DNA of 64,000 nt from VAZQ01 sp963758945 (GCA_963758945.1 CAVWXY010000012.1:124001-188000), one strand, 5' to 3'; shown: positions 1 through 8,309, numbered from the stretch's first letter. A program made the numbers and translations. Notes: generated by a model not told the origin, from the sequence alone.

Positions 1-764
1 AGGAAGATCGCGTTCCAGGTATAGGCTTCGAGGTTCGGCGTTCCCTGCTCGAGACCGGTCGGCACGTTTGGCAGCGCCGGCGAACGCTCCTTGGTCATGA
101 TGGCGATCGGCTTCACCGTGCCGCCGTCGATTTGCGGCTTGGCGGTGCTGACGATCTCGCACAGGTAATCGATACGACCGCCTTGCAGATCCTGCATCGC
201 CGGGCCGGTGCCGCGATACGGCACATGCGTGATGTCGACGCCGATCAGATGATTGAGCAGCACGCAGCCGAGATGCGTCGCGGAGCCGGCGCCGGCCGAC
301 CCATACTGCATCTTGCTCTGGTTCGCCTTCGCGTAGGCGATGAATTCCTTGAGATTGCTCACCGGCAGGTCCTTGCGCGTGATGAGAACGATCGGGACCT
401 CGGCAACGAGCGCAACCGGGGTAAAATCGGTCGCCGAATTGTAGAGCGGCTTCTTGTACATGGTTTGGCTTTGCGCATGCGTGCCGACCGTTCCGAGCAC
501 GAAGGTGTAGCCGTCGGGGGCGGCGTCGGCGACGCGCTTGGAGCCGGTCATGCCACCGGCGCCGCCGATATTCTCCACGACGACCTGCTGGCCGAGCAGC
601 TCGCCCATGCGCTGCGCCATGACGCGGCCGAGGACGTCGGTCGGGCCGCCGGCGGCGAACGGGATGATCATCGTGACCGGTTTGGCCGGATAGCCCTGTG
701 CCAGCGCGGTGCTCACGACCGCGAACCATAGGCCGATAGCCGCGCCTGATACTCTCTTGAACAT
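1..764 (-). CDS. TTT-family (Bug) periplasmic solute-binding protein, C-terminus cut by window edge
   Basis: Periplasmic receptor of the tripartite tricarboxylate transporter type, which captures a small carboxylate or similar solute for uptake. Reverse-strand translation starts at an ATG at 764 preceded by AGGAGA, begins with a short hydrophobic signal peptide ending near ALAQ, and continues with the family signatures YPAKPVTMIIPFAAGG, VVENIGGAGG, PDGYTF and DITHVPYRGTGPAMQDL. About 254 residues are present; the family is usually about 320, so the end lies outside the window. It is divergent from the aspartate dehydrogenase-like gene at 924, with about 160 bases between them. No cognate membrane subunits are visible, which is common for Bug proteins. 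The solute cannot be read from sequence. Confidence 0.92.
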   Translation of the reverse strand, partial: MFKRVSGAAIGLWFAVVSTALAQGYPAKPVTMIIPFAAGGPTDVLGRVMAQRMGELLGQQVVVENIGGAGGMTGSKRVADAAPDGYTFVLGTVGTHAQSQTMYKKPLYNSATDFTPVALVAEVPIVLITRKDLPVSNLKEFIAYAKANQSKMQYGSAGAGSATHLGCVLLNHLIGVDITHVPYRGTGPAMQDLQGGRIDYLCEIVSTAKPQIDGGTVKPIAIMTKERSPALPNVPTGLEQGTPNLEAYTWNAIF

Positions 765-923
765 ATCGTGTCTCCTTGATTTGGGCGGAACACTTGCCTC
801 GCCCTCAAATACCGGTCAAGTCGCCCGCCGCGGCCCGGTTCCACGCGCTTGTGAGCGAGCAGCGGGGCGCGTAAGAGCAGGCATCGCGTTGCGGGGATCG
901 TTCCTCATGCCCATGGTCCGTTC

Positions 924-1730
924 ATGCCAGTGACTCGCGTCGCCATTGGCGGCCTCGGCGCGATCGGCCGTGTCGTCGCGCGCCAGCTGGCCGACGGCAT
1001 CCCCGGCCTCGCGCTCGCCTGCGCGGCCGCACGTGATCACACCAAGGCGCGCGCGTGGCTCGATGCCGAGGGGATCACGTGCCCGCTGGTCGACCCTGAG
1101 GCGTTTGCACTGTATGCCGACCTTGCGATCGAATGCGCCCCCGCAGCAGTGCTCGAACGCATCTGCCGTCCGATGCTGGAGGCGGGAAAACAGGTGATGG
1201 TGCTCTCCGCTGGGGCCCTGCTCCCGCGCCCCGAACTGGTCGAGCTGGCAAAGCGTCGCGGAGGACAGATCATCGTGCCGACCGGCGCGCTGCTCGGGCT
1301 CGACGCCGTCAGTGCCGCGGCCGAGGGTCGTATTCATTCCGTGCACATGATCACGCGCAAGCCGCCACGCGGCCTTGCCGGCGCACCTTATCTCGTCGCG
1401 AACGGCATTTCGGTCGAGGGACTCAACGCCCCCAAGCGGGTGTTTTCCGGGAGCGCGCGGGAGGGGGCGGCTGGATTTCCCGCCAATGTCAATGTGGCAG
1501 CGGCGCTGTCGCTCGCCGGCATCGGGCCCGACCGCACCACCATGGAGATTTGGGCGGATCCCTCGGTGGACCGTAACTGCCACACTATCGAAGTCGACAG
1601 CGACTCCGCCCGACTCACGCTGTCGATCGAGAACGTCCCCTCTGAAAATCCGAGAACCGGGCGAATTACGGCGCTCTCGGTGCTGGCGGCGCTTCGAAAG
1701 CTCAACGCGCCGCTGCGAGTTGGAACCTGA
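924..1730 (+). CDS. Putative L-aspartate dehydrogenase (DUF108 family)
   Basis: Predicted NAD(P)-dependent amino-acid dehydrogenase acting on L-aspartate or a similar substrate, in the cytoplasm. The 268-residue product has an N-terminal Rossmann fold with GGLGAIG at residues 9-15, the family segments LSAGALLP (95-101) and PTGALLGLDAVSAA (119-132), and a C-terminal domain with REGAAGFPANVNVAAALSL and the conserved catalytic-type histidine in NCHTIEV (His220). Length matches the family. It is divergent from a Bug solute-binding protein, a pairing that suggests uptake and oxidation of a carboxylate or amino acid, although the true substrate could differ from aspartate. The ATG at 924 lies a few bases after another in-phase-independent ATG; no strong ribosome-binding site separates them. 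Confidence 0.82.
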   Translation: MPVTRVAIGGLGAIGRVVARQLADGIPGLALACAAARDHTKARAWLDAEGITCPLVDPEAFALYADLAIECAPAAVLERICRPMLEAGKQVMVLSAGALLPRPELVELAKRRGGQIIVPTGALLGLDAVSAAAEGRIHSVHMITRKPPRGLAGAPYLVANGISVEGLNAPKRVFSGSAREGAAGFPANVNVAAALSLAGIGPDRTTMEIWADPSVDRNCHTIEVDSDSARLTLSIENVPSENPRTGRITALSVLAALRKLNAPLRVGT

Positions 1731-2030
1731 GTTAACCGGTTCCTAACGGGATGCGCGGTGCGGCTGCGGCCGCCGGGAGGAGGCGGACCTGCTCCGCCGG
1801 CCCCGCCGGCCTGCCTGTGGCTTGATGTAAATATTTGCAATTATTGGAAAATTTTAGCCAGTCCGCGAGTTCCATCGGGCCGTGGATCGGCCATAATAAT
1901 AGGCCCCAAAGGGGGCGTCGGCCCAGGGGGGCGACGGGGAGGGGAGCGCGGCCGCCATCTCTGTGGCGAAACCGTGAACCCATCAGTAGGGGGCTGCGAC
2001 TAACGTGACGAGTCCGACCGTCCGAACGCG
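1731..2030. promoter_or_regulatory. Intergenic region upstream of the ECF sigma operon, with an AT-rich island
   Basis: This 300-base stretch has no credible gene. It holds a clearly AT-rich island at about 1826-1857 and a second at 1892-1901 inside very GC-rich DNA. A small hairpin of GCCCC (1903-1907) against GGGGC (1912-1916) follows. The operon promoter should lie here; ECF operons are often autoregulated, but I cannot assign -35 and -10 elements with confidence. Confidence 0.4.
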
Positions 2031-2591
2031 ATGCAATCGAAATCAGACGAGGTGCTGATCGGACAAATCGCGACCGGCGACCGGCTGGCTATGCAGGTGC
2101 TGTATGCCCGGCACCATGTCCGGGTGTTTCGGTTCGTGCTGCGTCTGGTTCGGGACGAGTCTATGGCAGAGGACCTGATCAGCGAGGTGTTTCTGGACGT
2201 GTGGCGTCAGGCTGGTCGGTTCGAAGGACGTTCGGCGGTGTCGACCTGGATGCTCGCGATCGCGCGGTTCAAGGCACTCTCGGCGCTCAGGCGCCGTCCG
2301 GACGAGACATTGGACGAAGAGACCGCCGGCGCGATCGAGGATCCGGCGGATGATCCGGGGACCGCCCTGGAGAAGAAGGATAAGGGTGCGCTACTGCGGA
2401 AGTGCCTGACGGGACTTTCGGCGGAACACCGGGAGATCGTCGATCTCGTATACTACCACGAGAAATCGGTCGAGGAGGTCGCCGAGATCGTCGGCATCCC
2501 GGAGAACACGGTCAAGACGCGCATGTTCTATGCGCGCAAGCGGCTCGCAGAGATGCTCAAGGCGGAAGGAATCGAACGAGGTTGGCCATGA
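2031..2591 (+). CDS. ECF (extracytoplasmic function) RNA polymerase sigma factor
   Basis: Alternative sigma factor of the two-domain ECF type that directs RNA polymerase to a stress or envelope regulon. The 186-residue product has region 2 at about residues 22-90 (LYARHHVRVFRF, EDLISEVFLDVWRQA, STWMLAIARFKALSALRRR) and region 4 at about 128-178 (LSAEHREIVDLVYY, VEEVAEIVGIPENTVKTRMFYARKRL, the helix-turn-helix). The stop codon overlaps the start of the anti-sigma gene as ATGA at 2588-2591, so the two are translationally coupled. The partner is membrane-bound, so the sigma factor is probably held inactive at the inner membrane until a signal arrives. Confidence 0.95.
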   Translation: MQSKSDEVLIGQIATGDRLAMQVLYARHHVRVFRFVLRLVRDESMAEDLISEVFLDVWRQAGRFEGRSAVSTWMLAIARFKALSALRRRPDETLDEETAGAIEDPADDPGTALEKKDKGALLRKCLTGLSAEHREIVDLVYYHEKSVEEVAEIVGIPENTVKTRMFYARKRLAEMLKAEGIERGWP

Positions 2592-3271
2592 ACATGATAA
2601 ACAAAGAGCCAGAGCCCCACGAGATCGAGGCCTTGCTGCCGTGGCATGCCGCCGGGACTCTGAGCCGCCGCGACGCCGATCGCGTCGAGCAGGCGCTCGC
2701 TGGCGACCATGAGCTTGCGCGGCGCTATGACCTCGTCCGCGAGGAGCTCGCGGAGACGATCCATCTCAACGAGACGCTCGGTGCGCCGTCTGCGCGCGCG
2801 ATGGAGAAGCTGTTCGCCGCGATCGACGCCGAGGAGGCGCGTTCGCCCCGCCGGCAGCGCTCGCTCGATCTCGCCAGCCGCATCTCGGAGTTCTTGACGA
2901 GCTTTACCCCGCGCACGCTTGCTTGGACGGCCACCGCGGCCGCGGTCGCGATCCTCGTGCAGGCGGCGGTGATCACCAGCATCCTGGTCAAGGAGGAGGC
3001 GGCTCCGGGCGGAGCGCCCGCGCTGGCGAGCGCGCCGAGCGAAGGCTCCTTTGCCGTCGTGCGCTTTGCTCCGCAGGCGACCGCGACCGACATCACCAAT
3101 TTTCTAGGTGCCTACAAGGCGACGCTGGTCGAGGGCCCGCTGAACGTGGGAGGCCAGCTCTACCGCATCCGCCTTTCCGAGACCAAGCTGCCGCAGGAGC
3201 AGGTCGGCAGGATCATTCGGCAAATGCAGTCCGAATCGAAGGTCGTCGGTTTCATCGCCGCCAAGGAATAA
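2588..3271 (+). CDS. Membrane anti-sigma factor with a C-terminal prodomain-like domain
   Basis: Likely inhibitor of the ECF sigma factor encoded just upstream (ATGA overlap). The 227-residue product has a cytoplasmic N-terminal helical region beginning IEALLPWHAAGTLS, which resembles zinc-free relatives of the anti-sigma domain because no HxxxCxxC is present. One membrane span lies at about 111-134 (LAWTATAAAVAILVQAAVIT). A periplasmic domain follows at about 154-227: FAVVRFAPQATATDI, GGQLYRIRL, VGRIIRQMQ, VVGFIAAKE. This strand/helix pattern resembles the inhibitor-I9/subtilase prodomain fold, and the next gene has a similar domain. An earlier in-frame ATG at 2402 lies inside the sigma gene and is rejected. 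Function as anti-sigma factor is inferred from position and topology. Confidence 0.85.
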   Translation: MNMINKEPEPHEIEALLPWHAAGTLSRRDADRVEQALAGDHELARRYDLVREELAETIHLNETLGAPSARAMEKLFAAIDAEEARSPRRQRSLDLASRISEFLTSFTPRTLAWTATAAAVAILVQAAVITSILVKEEAAPGGAPALASAPSEGSFAVVRFAPQATATDITNFLGAYKATLVEGPLNVGGQLYRIRLSETKLPQEQVGRIIRQMQSESKVVGFIAAKE

Positions 3272-3366
3272 ACCGGCGGATCATGGGGGTGCGTTGCGGC
3301 CGAATGCAACCGGCCGCCTCCGGGCGGAGACCGCGCGGGCGAGCTCCGGTAGAGGGAAGCCCGGCC

Positions 3367-3924
3367 ATGCGCTCCAAAAACAACCCGAACCAGAACGAGT
3401 CCGCTGCAAACTCTTCGCCAACCGACGGCAAGTCGCGCCTGTCGCTTGCCTCGTGCGCGCTGGTCGCGGTTTTCGCACTGGCGACCGCTGCGGCCGGCGC
3501 GCAGCGGATGGATTTGTCCGGTGGCCTCGAGGGCGCTTCGGCGAGCAGGATCGGGGACGAGGCGGTCCACGGCTACGGCCTCGCTACCGTCGTTCGGCAG
3601 CCCGTTCCTCGTGCCGTCGGTGCGCCGCGCGCCAGTGAAGGGCGCTACGTCCCGGCCGAGGTCCTCGTCCAGCTCGCGCCGAACGTGCCCGATAGGGCCA
3701 TTGCGGCACTCGCCCGGCGACTACGGCTCGACCGGATCGCTTCCGCTACCGCCGGCGATGTCACCGTGCTCCGCTGGCGGATCCCCGACCAGCGCTCCGT
3801 GCCGGCGGTTATCCACTCGCTGGAGGCCGAGCGTATCGTCCTGGCGGCGCAACCGAACTACCTCTACAGCCCGCAGCAGGAGGTGCCGGCGCAGCCGAGC
3901 AGGCAGGCATGGGCGCCCCGGTGA
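3367..3924 (+). CDS. Exported protein resembling a subtilase (S8) prodomain without a peptidase
   Basis: Third gene of the sigma-factor operon, 185 residues from an ATG preceded by GAGGGAAG. It has a polar N-terminus, a hydrophobic signal or anchor at about 25-46, a low-complexity linker, and a compact domain at about 93-168: RYVPAEVLVQLAPNVPD, AIAALARRLRLDRI, DVTVLRWRIPDQRSV, and AERIVLAAQPNYLY. This pattern matches the N-terminal prodomain found before the catalytic domain in secreted S8 peptidases. The catalytic domain is absent: the frame ends at 3924 and no other frame up to the terminator at 4263 shows Asp/His/Ser subtilase motifs. It may be a free-standing inhibitor/chaperone, a signal sensor or a remnant. 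In related genomes a whole S8 peptidase may occupy this place; I recall this only loosely. Confidence 0.7.
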   Translation: MRSKNNPNQNESAANSSPTDGKSRLSLASCALVAVFALATAAAGAQRMDLSGGLEGASASRIGDEAVHGYGLATVVRQPVPRAVGAPRASEGRYVPAEVLVQLAPNVPDRAIAALARRLRLDRIASATAGDVTVLRWRIPDQRSVPAVIHSLEAERIVLAAQPNYLYSPQQEVPAQPSRQAWAPR

Positions 3925-4187
3925 TGTCCGCGCACCTCGGGGCACCCGGATCGGACCCCCAGGGTTCCAACCCTGATGGGGGGAGCCGGGGCCCGACCGT
4001 GGTCCACGGACGCTTCTCCCTCTGGGGCCGCCGAGATCGCGGCTGTTCTGACCTTAGTCATTGTATTTGCTAGAGTTTTCTTTCGGCAGGGCGGCCAGGC
4101 CAACCGGCGGGAAACAACCGCAAAATTTCTAGCCGCGACGTTAAAACGGCTTGAACCTTTTGGCGGGCTGCGGAGACTAATAGTCAA

Positions 4188-4300
4188 CCCGGCCGACATG
4201 GCCAGGATGTACAGCCCCGATCGGCGCTCACGCCCCCCCGATCCCCTGCGCCGATCAACGCGACCCGCCCGGATTTCCCCGTCCGGGCGGGTCAGTTTTT
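4188..4300 (+). ncRNA. Candidate small RNA or 3-prime leader ending at an intrinsic terminator
   Basis: A TTGAAC box (4151-4156) and an ACTAAT box (4176-4181) lie 19 bases apart, and an excellent terminator sits about 110 bases downstream, with no open reading frame of note between. That layout would fit an intergenic small RNA of about 110 nucleotides. It could equally be only the 3-prime end of the sigma-factor operon transcript. Spacer length is longer than ideal, so this is weak. Confidence 0.22.
4263..4300 (+). terminator. Strong rho-independent terminator
   Basis: An 11-base perfect stem, ACCCGCCCGGA (4263-4273) against TCCGGGCGGGT (4282-4292), encloses an 8-base loop and is followed by CAG and five T residues (4296-4300). 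It is placed to end transcription of the sigma-factor operon or of the candidate small RNA. Confidence 0.85.
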
Positions 4301-4510
4301 GGGCCCGGCCCTGCCCGGCCCAGCCCAGCCCACGCGGGATCGCCCCCGCCGGCAACTCCCACTCCGCCCGGAAGCGGGTTATGATCATGTCGTGATTCGG
4401 GTATGCGATCCGGGCACAACCCGCGCCTGTGCTCAGTCCGTCGTTGCTTTGTGCGTTGCCGCCTACGACGCGATCACACGTCGCCACGAGCGACCGGCCA
4501 CGGCTCCCCG

Positions 4511-4777
4511 ATGTCGGCACGACGACCCGCCCACGCACTCGACGAGGTCGCGCAGAAATGGCGCAGGCTCGCCGAGCGCAGGCTCGCGCATTTCCTCGAG
4601 TTGCACGCCAGCGCCCGCTGGAAGCACTATTACGACGAAGAACAATTCCTCCAGCGTATGCGCGAGACCGCCCGCTTGAGTGCGCGATGGGCCGAGATCG
4701 CGGCGGCGCTGGCGGATGAAGCCGCGGCGGCGCAAGCGCAGATGGTCACTCATGCCCGCCGGCGCACGGCCGCCTGA
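4511..4777 (+). CDS. Small conserved hypothetical protein, TIGR03809-like
   Basis: An 88-residue protein with the pattern VAQKWRRLAERRLAHFLEL, SARWKHYYDEEQFLQRMRE and SARWAEIAAALADEAAAA. It is strongly helical and charged, with no signal peptide or membrane span. The WRxLAERRxAHFxEL and RWKHYYxEEQFLxRMRE pattern matches, from memory, the small Rhizobiales family TIGR03809, whose function is unknown. The frame is open from 4403, but the upstream part is unlike the family, so the ATG at 4511 is chosen. It lies ahead of the OYE reductase gene on the same strand with 139 bases between. Confidence 0.72.
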   Translation: MSARRPAHALDEVAQKWRRLAERRLAHFLELHASARWKHYYDEEQFLQRMRETARLSARWAEIAAALADEAAAAQAQMVTHARRRTAA

Positions 4778-4916
4778 CAGAGGTGCCGGACTTCCGGAGC
4801 GCCATCCCGCCATCGCCGACCGTAACCGTCCGAATGGCTGGCGCTTCCGGCGGGGCGTGTCATTGCCTATGGTTCTGTGCCGCCCCCCGCCCTTCCTCCA
4901 ATCCGACGCGTGCGAC

Positions 4917-6017
4917 ATGACCAGTGCTCTGTTCTCTCCGATCCGGCTCGCCGAACTGGAACTTGCGAACCGAATCGTTGTCTCGCCCATGTGCCAATAC
5001 AGTGCCGACGACGGCGTGGCCTCCGACTGGCACATCAGTCATCTCGGCATGCTTGCCAATTCCGCGGCCGCACTCGTTGTCATCGAAGCGACCGGGATCG
5101 AGCGCCGCGGCCGCATCACTCACGGCTGCCTCGGGCTTTATTCCGATGACTGCGAGGCAGCCCTCGCCCGCGTCATCGCCTATTGCCGGCGCTACGGGAA
5201 CGCGAAGCTCGGCATTCAGCTCGCTCATGCCGGGCGCAAGGCCTCGGCGCGACGTCCGTGGGAGAACGGCCAGCCGCTTTCGCCCGCCGACGATCCCTGG
5301 GAGACGATCGCGCCGTCGGCTATTCCCTTTGGCCCCGATTGGCCGGCTCCGCGCGCAATGACGCCCGCCGACATGGATCGCGTGCGCGACGGCTTCGTGG
5401 GCGCCGCAAGGCGCGCAGTCCGTGCCGGTATCGATGCCATCGAGCTGCACGGAGCGCACGGCTATCTCCTGCACAGCTTCCTCTCCCCGATCTCCAACAG
5501 GCGCAACGACGAATACGGCGGCTCGTTGGCCGGGCGCATGCGTTATCCGCTCGAGATCGCGCGCGCCGTGCGCGCTGTCGTGCCGAGGGCCATGCCGCTT
5601 GGCGCACGCATCACCGGCAATGATTGGGTGGAGGGCGGGCTGACGCCGGACGATGCCGTCGCGTTCGCCGGCGGGCTGAAGACGGCGGGACTCGATTTCA
5701 TCTGCATCTCCTCGGGCGGGATCAGCGCCGACACGCGGCCGACCTTGGTCGCCGGCACCAATGTCGAGTTCGCCCAGCGGGTGAAGCGCGAGTCCGGCAT
5801 CGCAACCCGCACGGTCGGGCTGATCGCCACCGCCAAGCAGGCCGAGGGCATCATCGCGGAGGGCAAGGCGGACATGGTGGCGCTCGCCCGCGCCATGCTC
5901 GACGATCCCCACTGGGGCTGGCACGCCGCCCACGCGCTCGGCGCGGAGATTGCCCGTCCCAAGCAATACCAACGCGCGGCGCCCAAGGTGTGGGCGGGCG
6001 CAAGCTATCGGGACTGA
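4917..6017 (+). CDS. NADH:flavin oxidoreductase, Old Yellow Enzyme family (YqjM-like)
   Basis: FMN-dependent ene-reductase that reduces activated C=C bonds with NAD(P)H. The 366-residue product matches the YqjM (thermophilic-like) subclass. Cys26 and Tyr28 in SPMCQY correspond to the redox-modulating Cys26 and Tyr28 of YqjM. Further signatures are QLAHAGRKAS, the substrate-anion pair in ELHGAHGYLLHSF (His-x-x-His), SNRRNDEYGGS and the FMN-phosphate region near the C-terminus (VGLIATAKQAEGII, MVALARAMLDDPHW). The frame is open far upstream, but homology begins at the ATG at 4917, which is taken as start. It precedes a DMT exporter by 96 bases and could be co-transcribed with it. The physiological substrate is unknown. 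Confidence 0.93.
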   Translation: MTSALFSPIRLAELELANRIVVSPMCQYSADDGVASDWHISHLGMLANSAAALVVIEATGIERRGRITHGCLGLYSDDCEAALARVIAYCRRYGNAKLGIQLAHAGRKASARRPWENGQPLSPADDPWETIAPSAIPFGPDWPAPRAMTPADMDRVRDGFVGAARRAVRAGIDAIELHGAHGYLLHSFLSPISNRRNDEYGGSLAGRMRYPLEIARAVRAVVPRAMPLGARITGNDWVEGGLTPDDAVAFAGGLKTAGLDFICISSGGISADTRPTLVAGTNVEFAQRVKRESGIATRTVGLIATAKQAEGIIAEGKADMVALARAMLDDPHWGWHAAHALGAEIARPKQYQRAAPKVWAGASYRD

Positions 6018-6113
6018 TCGCCGCCGATGTGTGCGTCGGCCTCCGGATGCAGGTGCGGCCGAAGCGCGTGCAGCGCGCGGCCCGCGCCGGCAATCCGGTG
6101 AGTCGTTCCGACC

Positions 6114-6959
6114 ATGGACGCTCTCGTCTTCTCCGCCGTGTTGTTCGCGGCCGCCTGTCATGCCGGCTGGAACGCCACCATCAAGCGCGGGCTCGATCCG
6201 CTCGCGACGACGGTGCTGATCTCGATCGGCGCCGCGATCGTTTCAGCCGCGCTGCTGCCGATGGTCGGCTGGCCGGCAGTGGCCGCTTGGCCATGGTGCG
6301 CCGCGTCCGTGGCGATCCACCTCGGCTATTTCGCCGCCCTGATCGAGAGCTATCGCGCCGGCGACATGGGGCAGGTCTATCCCATCGCGCGCGGTTCGGC
6401 GCCGCTCATGACCGCAGTGGCGACAACGGCCTTCGTCGGCGAGCGTCTCGCCCTCTCCGCCTGGTGCGGCATTCTCCTGCTCGTGGGAGGGGTGGTGCTG
6501 CTGTCGCTGCGCGGCGGACGCGATTTGGCAGGGCTCGATCGCAAGGCGGTCGGTTTCGCGCTCCTCACCGCGGTGACGATCTGCGCCTATTCGGTAGCGG
6601 ACGGCGTGGGCGCGCGCCTCGCCGGCAGCGCCAATGCCTATTCGGTCGCACTGTTCGTCGGGATCGGACCGACGATGGCGATCTACGCGCTCGCCCGTCG
6701 CGGGCGGCAGGTGCTGGCGCCGATGGCGCGCCATTGGGGCCTCGGCCTCGCCGGCGGTGCGCTGCAACTGGGCTCCTACGGCATCGCGATCTGGGCGATG
6801 ACGCTCGCGCCGATCGCGCTCGTGGCGGCGCTGCGCGAAACCAGCGTGCTCTTCGGCTCGGCCATTGCTGTCGTGTTTCTGAAGGAGCCGCTGCGCCCGA
6901 GCCGCATCGGCGCGGCGCTGATGATCGTCGCCGGCCTGATATTGATCCGGCTCTATTGA
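6114..6959 (+). CDS. EamA/DMT-superfamily transporter
   Basis: Inner-membrane exporter of the drug/metabolite transporter superfamily, 281 residues with about ten hydrophobic segments in two EamA-like halves. The first half includes FAAACHAGWNATIKRGLDP and GDMGQVYPIARGSAPLMTA; the second half includes ALRETSVLFGSAIAVVFLKEPL near residues 240-265, the typical EamA end. The tail RIGAALMIVAGLILIRLY ends at the membrane. It is downstream of and co-directional with the OYE reductase gene. The substrate cannot be inferred; relatives export amino acids, metabolites or drugs. Confidence 0.88.
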   Translation: MDALVFSAVLFAAACHAGWNATIKRGLDPLATTVLISIGAAIVSAALLPMVGWPAVAAWPWCAASVAIHLGYFAALIESYRAGDMGQVYPIARGSAPLMTAVATTAFVGERLALSAWCGILLLVGGVVLLSLRGGRDLAGLDRKAVGFALLTAVTICAYSVADGVGARLAGSANAYSVALFVGIGPTMAIYALARRGRQVLAPMARHWGLGLAGGALQLGSYGIAIWAMTLAPIALVAALRETSVLFGSAIAVVFLKEPLRPSRIGAALMIVAGLILIRLY

Positions 6960-7000
6960 ACGAATCCGCCGGCGTGCGCTTGTGCCTTGGCGCCGCCGGC

Positions 7001-7639
7001 TCATGTGTCGCGCGGCGGGATCAGGTCGTGCAAGCCGACGCGGCGCAACCGTTCGAGATCCGCCGGCAGGTCGACGTCCCACAAGGTCGCGGGCTCTCGC
7101 CAGCTCATGCCGAGTTGCGTGAGCCGGCGGCGGGTCTCGTCCATCACGCTCGGGGTGCTCCAGGGCATGTCCGAGAACAGAACGGGCGCGGGCGTCCGCA
7201 GGCCGATCAGGGTATAGCCACCGTCTTCCGCCGGAATCACCACCGCATCGACACCGGCGCGCAGAATGTCCGCCGCCGTGCGCAGGTGACCCGGCTCCAG
7301 GGCGGGGCAGTCGGTGCCGATGATCAATGCCGGCGCGTTCGCAGCCTCGATCGCCGCCAGCATCCGCGCGCCGAGATCGCCGTCGCGCTGGCGCGCGAGT
7401 GCGACGCCGAAGTCGGCGGCCTTCGCCCGCAGGACCGGGTGGGTTTCGTCCGGCGTGGCCCACAGGGTCACCGGACCGATCGCGGCGGCGCAGGCGGTGG
7501 CGAGCGCGCGTGCGATCAGTCGCGCCTGCAACAAGGCCGCGCCGTCGGCCCCGAGCTCGGCGATGAGTCGGGTCTTGGCGAAGCCGGGGAGGGGCGCCTT
7601 GGCGAGCACCGCGACGGCGACCGGCTCACTCATAGCCAT
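7001..7639 (-). CDS. TIGR04282-type glycosyltransferase of arsenosugar/selenodomain loci
   Basis: Small GT-A-fold transferase (DUF2064 type), 212 residues. Signatures are VAVLAKAPLPGFAKTRL at the N-terminus (nucleotide-sugar binding region), LIIGTDCPALEPGHL and VVIPAEDGGYTLIGL. NCBI calls this family rSAM/selenodomain-associated transferase 1. It is the last gene of a minus-strand cluster with the second transferase, a metallophosphoesterase and arsS. Its start overlaps the end of the second transferase by 14 bases (ATG at 7639; a second ATG at 7633 is also possible). The family occurs beside arsS in arsenosugar loci, so a role in building a sugar-linked arsenical is likely by context but not shown by sequence alone. 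Confidence 0.9.
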   Translation of the reverse strand: MAMSEPVAVAVLAKAPLPGFAKTRLIAELGADGAALLQARLIARALATACAAAIGPVTLWATPDETHPVLRAKAADFGVALARQRDGDLGARMLAAIEAANAPALIIGTDCPALEPGHLRTAADILRAGVDAVVIPAEDGGYTLIGLRTPAPVLFSDMPWSTPSVMDETRRRLTQLGMSWREPATLWDVDLPADLERLRRVGLHDLIPPRDT

Positions 7640-8309
7640 ATTGCCGCGCCAGCTCGCTCGGATCGGCGCCGAAGAAATAGGCGAGCCGCAAGCGCCACAT
7701 CAGCAGCACGGTGTTGAGCACGCCGTTGTCGTCCCAGCGTCGGCCGGAGGTGAGCACGCATTCGCGCAGGCACAGCGGCCGGCTCACGCGCTTGAGGCGC
7801 TTGGAGAGTGCGATGTCCTCCATCAGCGGGATCGCCGCAAAACCTCCCGCGGCCCGGAAGGCGTCGCGCCGCACGAACATCGCCTGATCGCCAGTGGCAA
7901 TCCCGGTGAGCCGCGAGCGGATGTTCATGAGCCCGGCGACGGCGGTGAGCAGCGGACTGCGGCCGTTGATCTTGACGTCGAAGCGACCCCACGCACGACC
8001 CGATCGGACCAGCCCGTTGAGGACGATGTGATCGGCGTCCTCCGGCAGGCGCGTATCGGCGTGCAGGAACAGCAGCACGCCGCCGGATGCCGCCTCGGCG
8101 CCCGCATTCATCTGCAGGGCGCGCCCGCGCGGCGCCGAGATGACGCGGTCGGCACGCCGCCGCGCGCGCTGGATGGTGGCGTCGCGGCTGCCGCCGTCGA
8201 CTACGATCACCTCGGTGCCGAGCGAGCGCAGGTCCGCCAGCGCATCGAGCGCGGCGGCGATGCCTTCGCCCTCGTCCAGCACGGGCATGATGATCGAGAG
8301 CTTGGACAT
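7626..8309 (-). CDS. TIGR04283-type glycosyltransferase family 2, arsenosugar/selenodomain-associated
   Basis: GT2-family glycosyltransferase of 227 residues. It begins LSIIMPVLDEGEGI and carries VIVVDGGSRDAT (nucleotide-binding) and LLFLHADTRLPEDAD, the DxD-like His-Ala-Asp-Thr motif typical of this branch, followed by GDQAMFVRRDAFRAAGGF and PLMEDIALSKRLKR. It matches the family known as rSAM/selenodomain-associated transferase 2. No membrane span is obvious, so it should act in the cytoplasm. It sits between the metallophosphoesterase gene (74 bases upstream) and the first transferase, with which it overlaps. Acting after ArsS to glycosylate an arsenical nucleoside is the contextual inference. 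Confidence 0.92.
   Translation of the reverse strand: MSKLSIIMPVLDEGEGIAAALDALADLRSLGTEVIVVDGGSRDATIQRARRRADRVISAPRGRALQMNAGAEAASGGVLLFLHADTRLPEDADHIVLNGLVRSGRAWGRFDVKINGRSPLLTAVAGLMNIRSRLTGIATGDQAMFVRRDAFRAAGGFAAIPLMEDIALSKRLKRVSRPLCLRECVLTSGRRWDDNGVLNTVLLMWRLRLAYFFGADPSELARQYGYE

Larger units (their letters stand above)
3925..4510. other. Gene-poor stretch holding a terminator and a possible small RNA
   Basis: No convincing protein gene was found in these 586 bases; the open frame from 3976 lacks family features and reads through the terminator. The sequence around 4041-4200 is less GC-rich than its surroundings and contains TTGAAC at 4151 and ACTAAT at 4176. A strong intrinsic terminator is at 4263-4300. 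Confidence 0.5.

Noticed and set aside
3976..4395. A 139-codon frame after the prodomain gene
   Set aside because: It reads through a strong terminator and shows no subtilase motifs; considered as a possible frameshifted protease domain and rejected.
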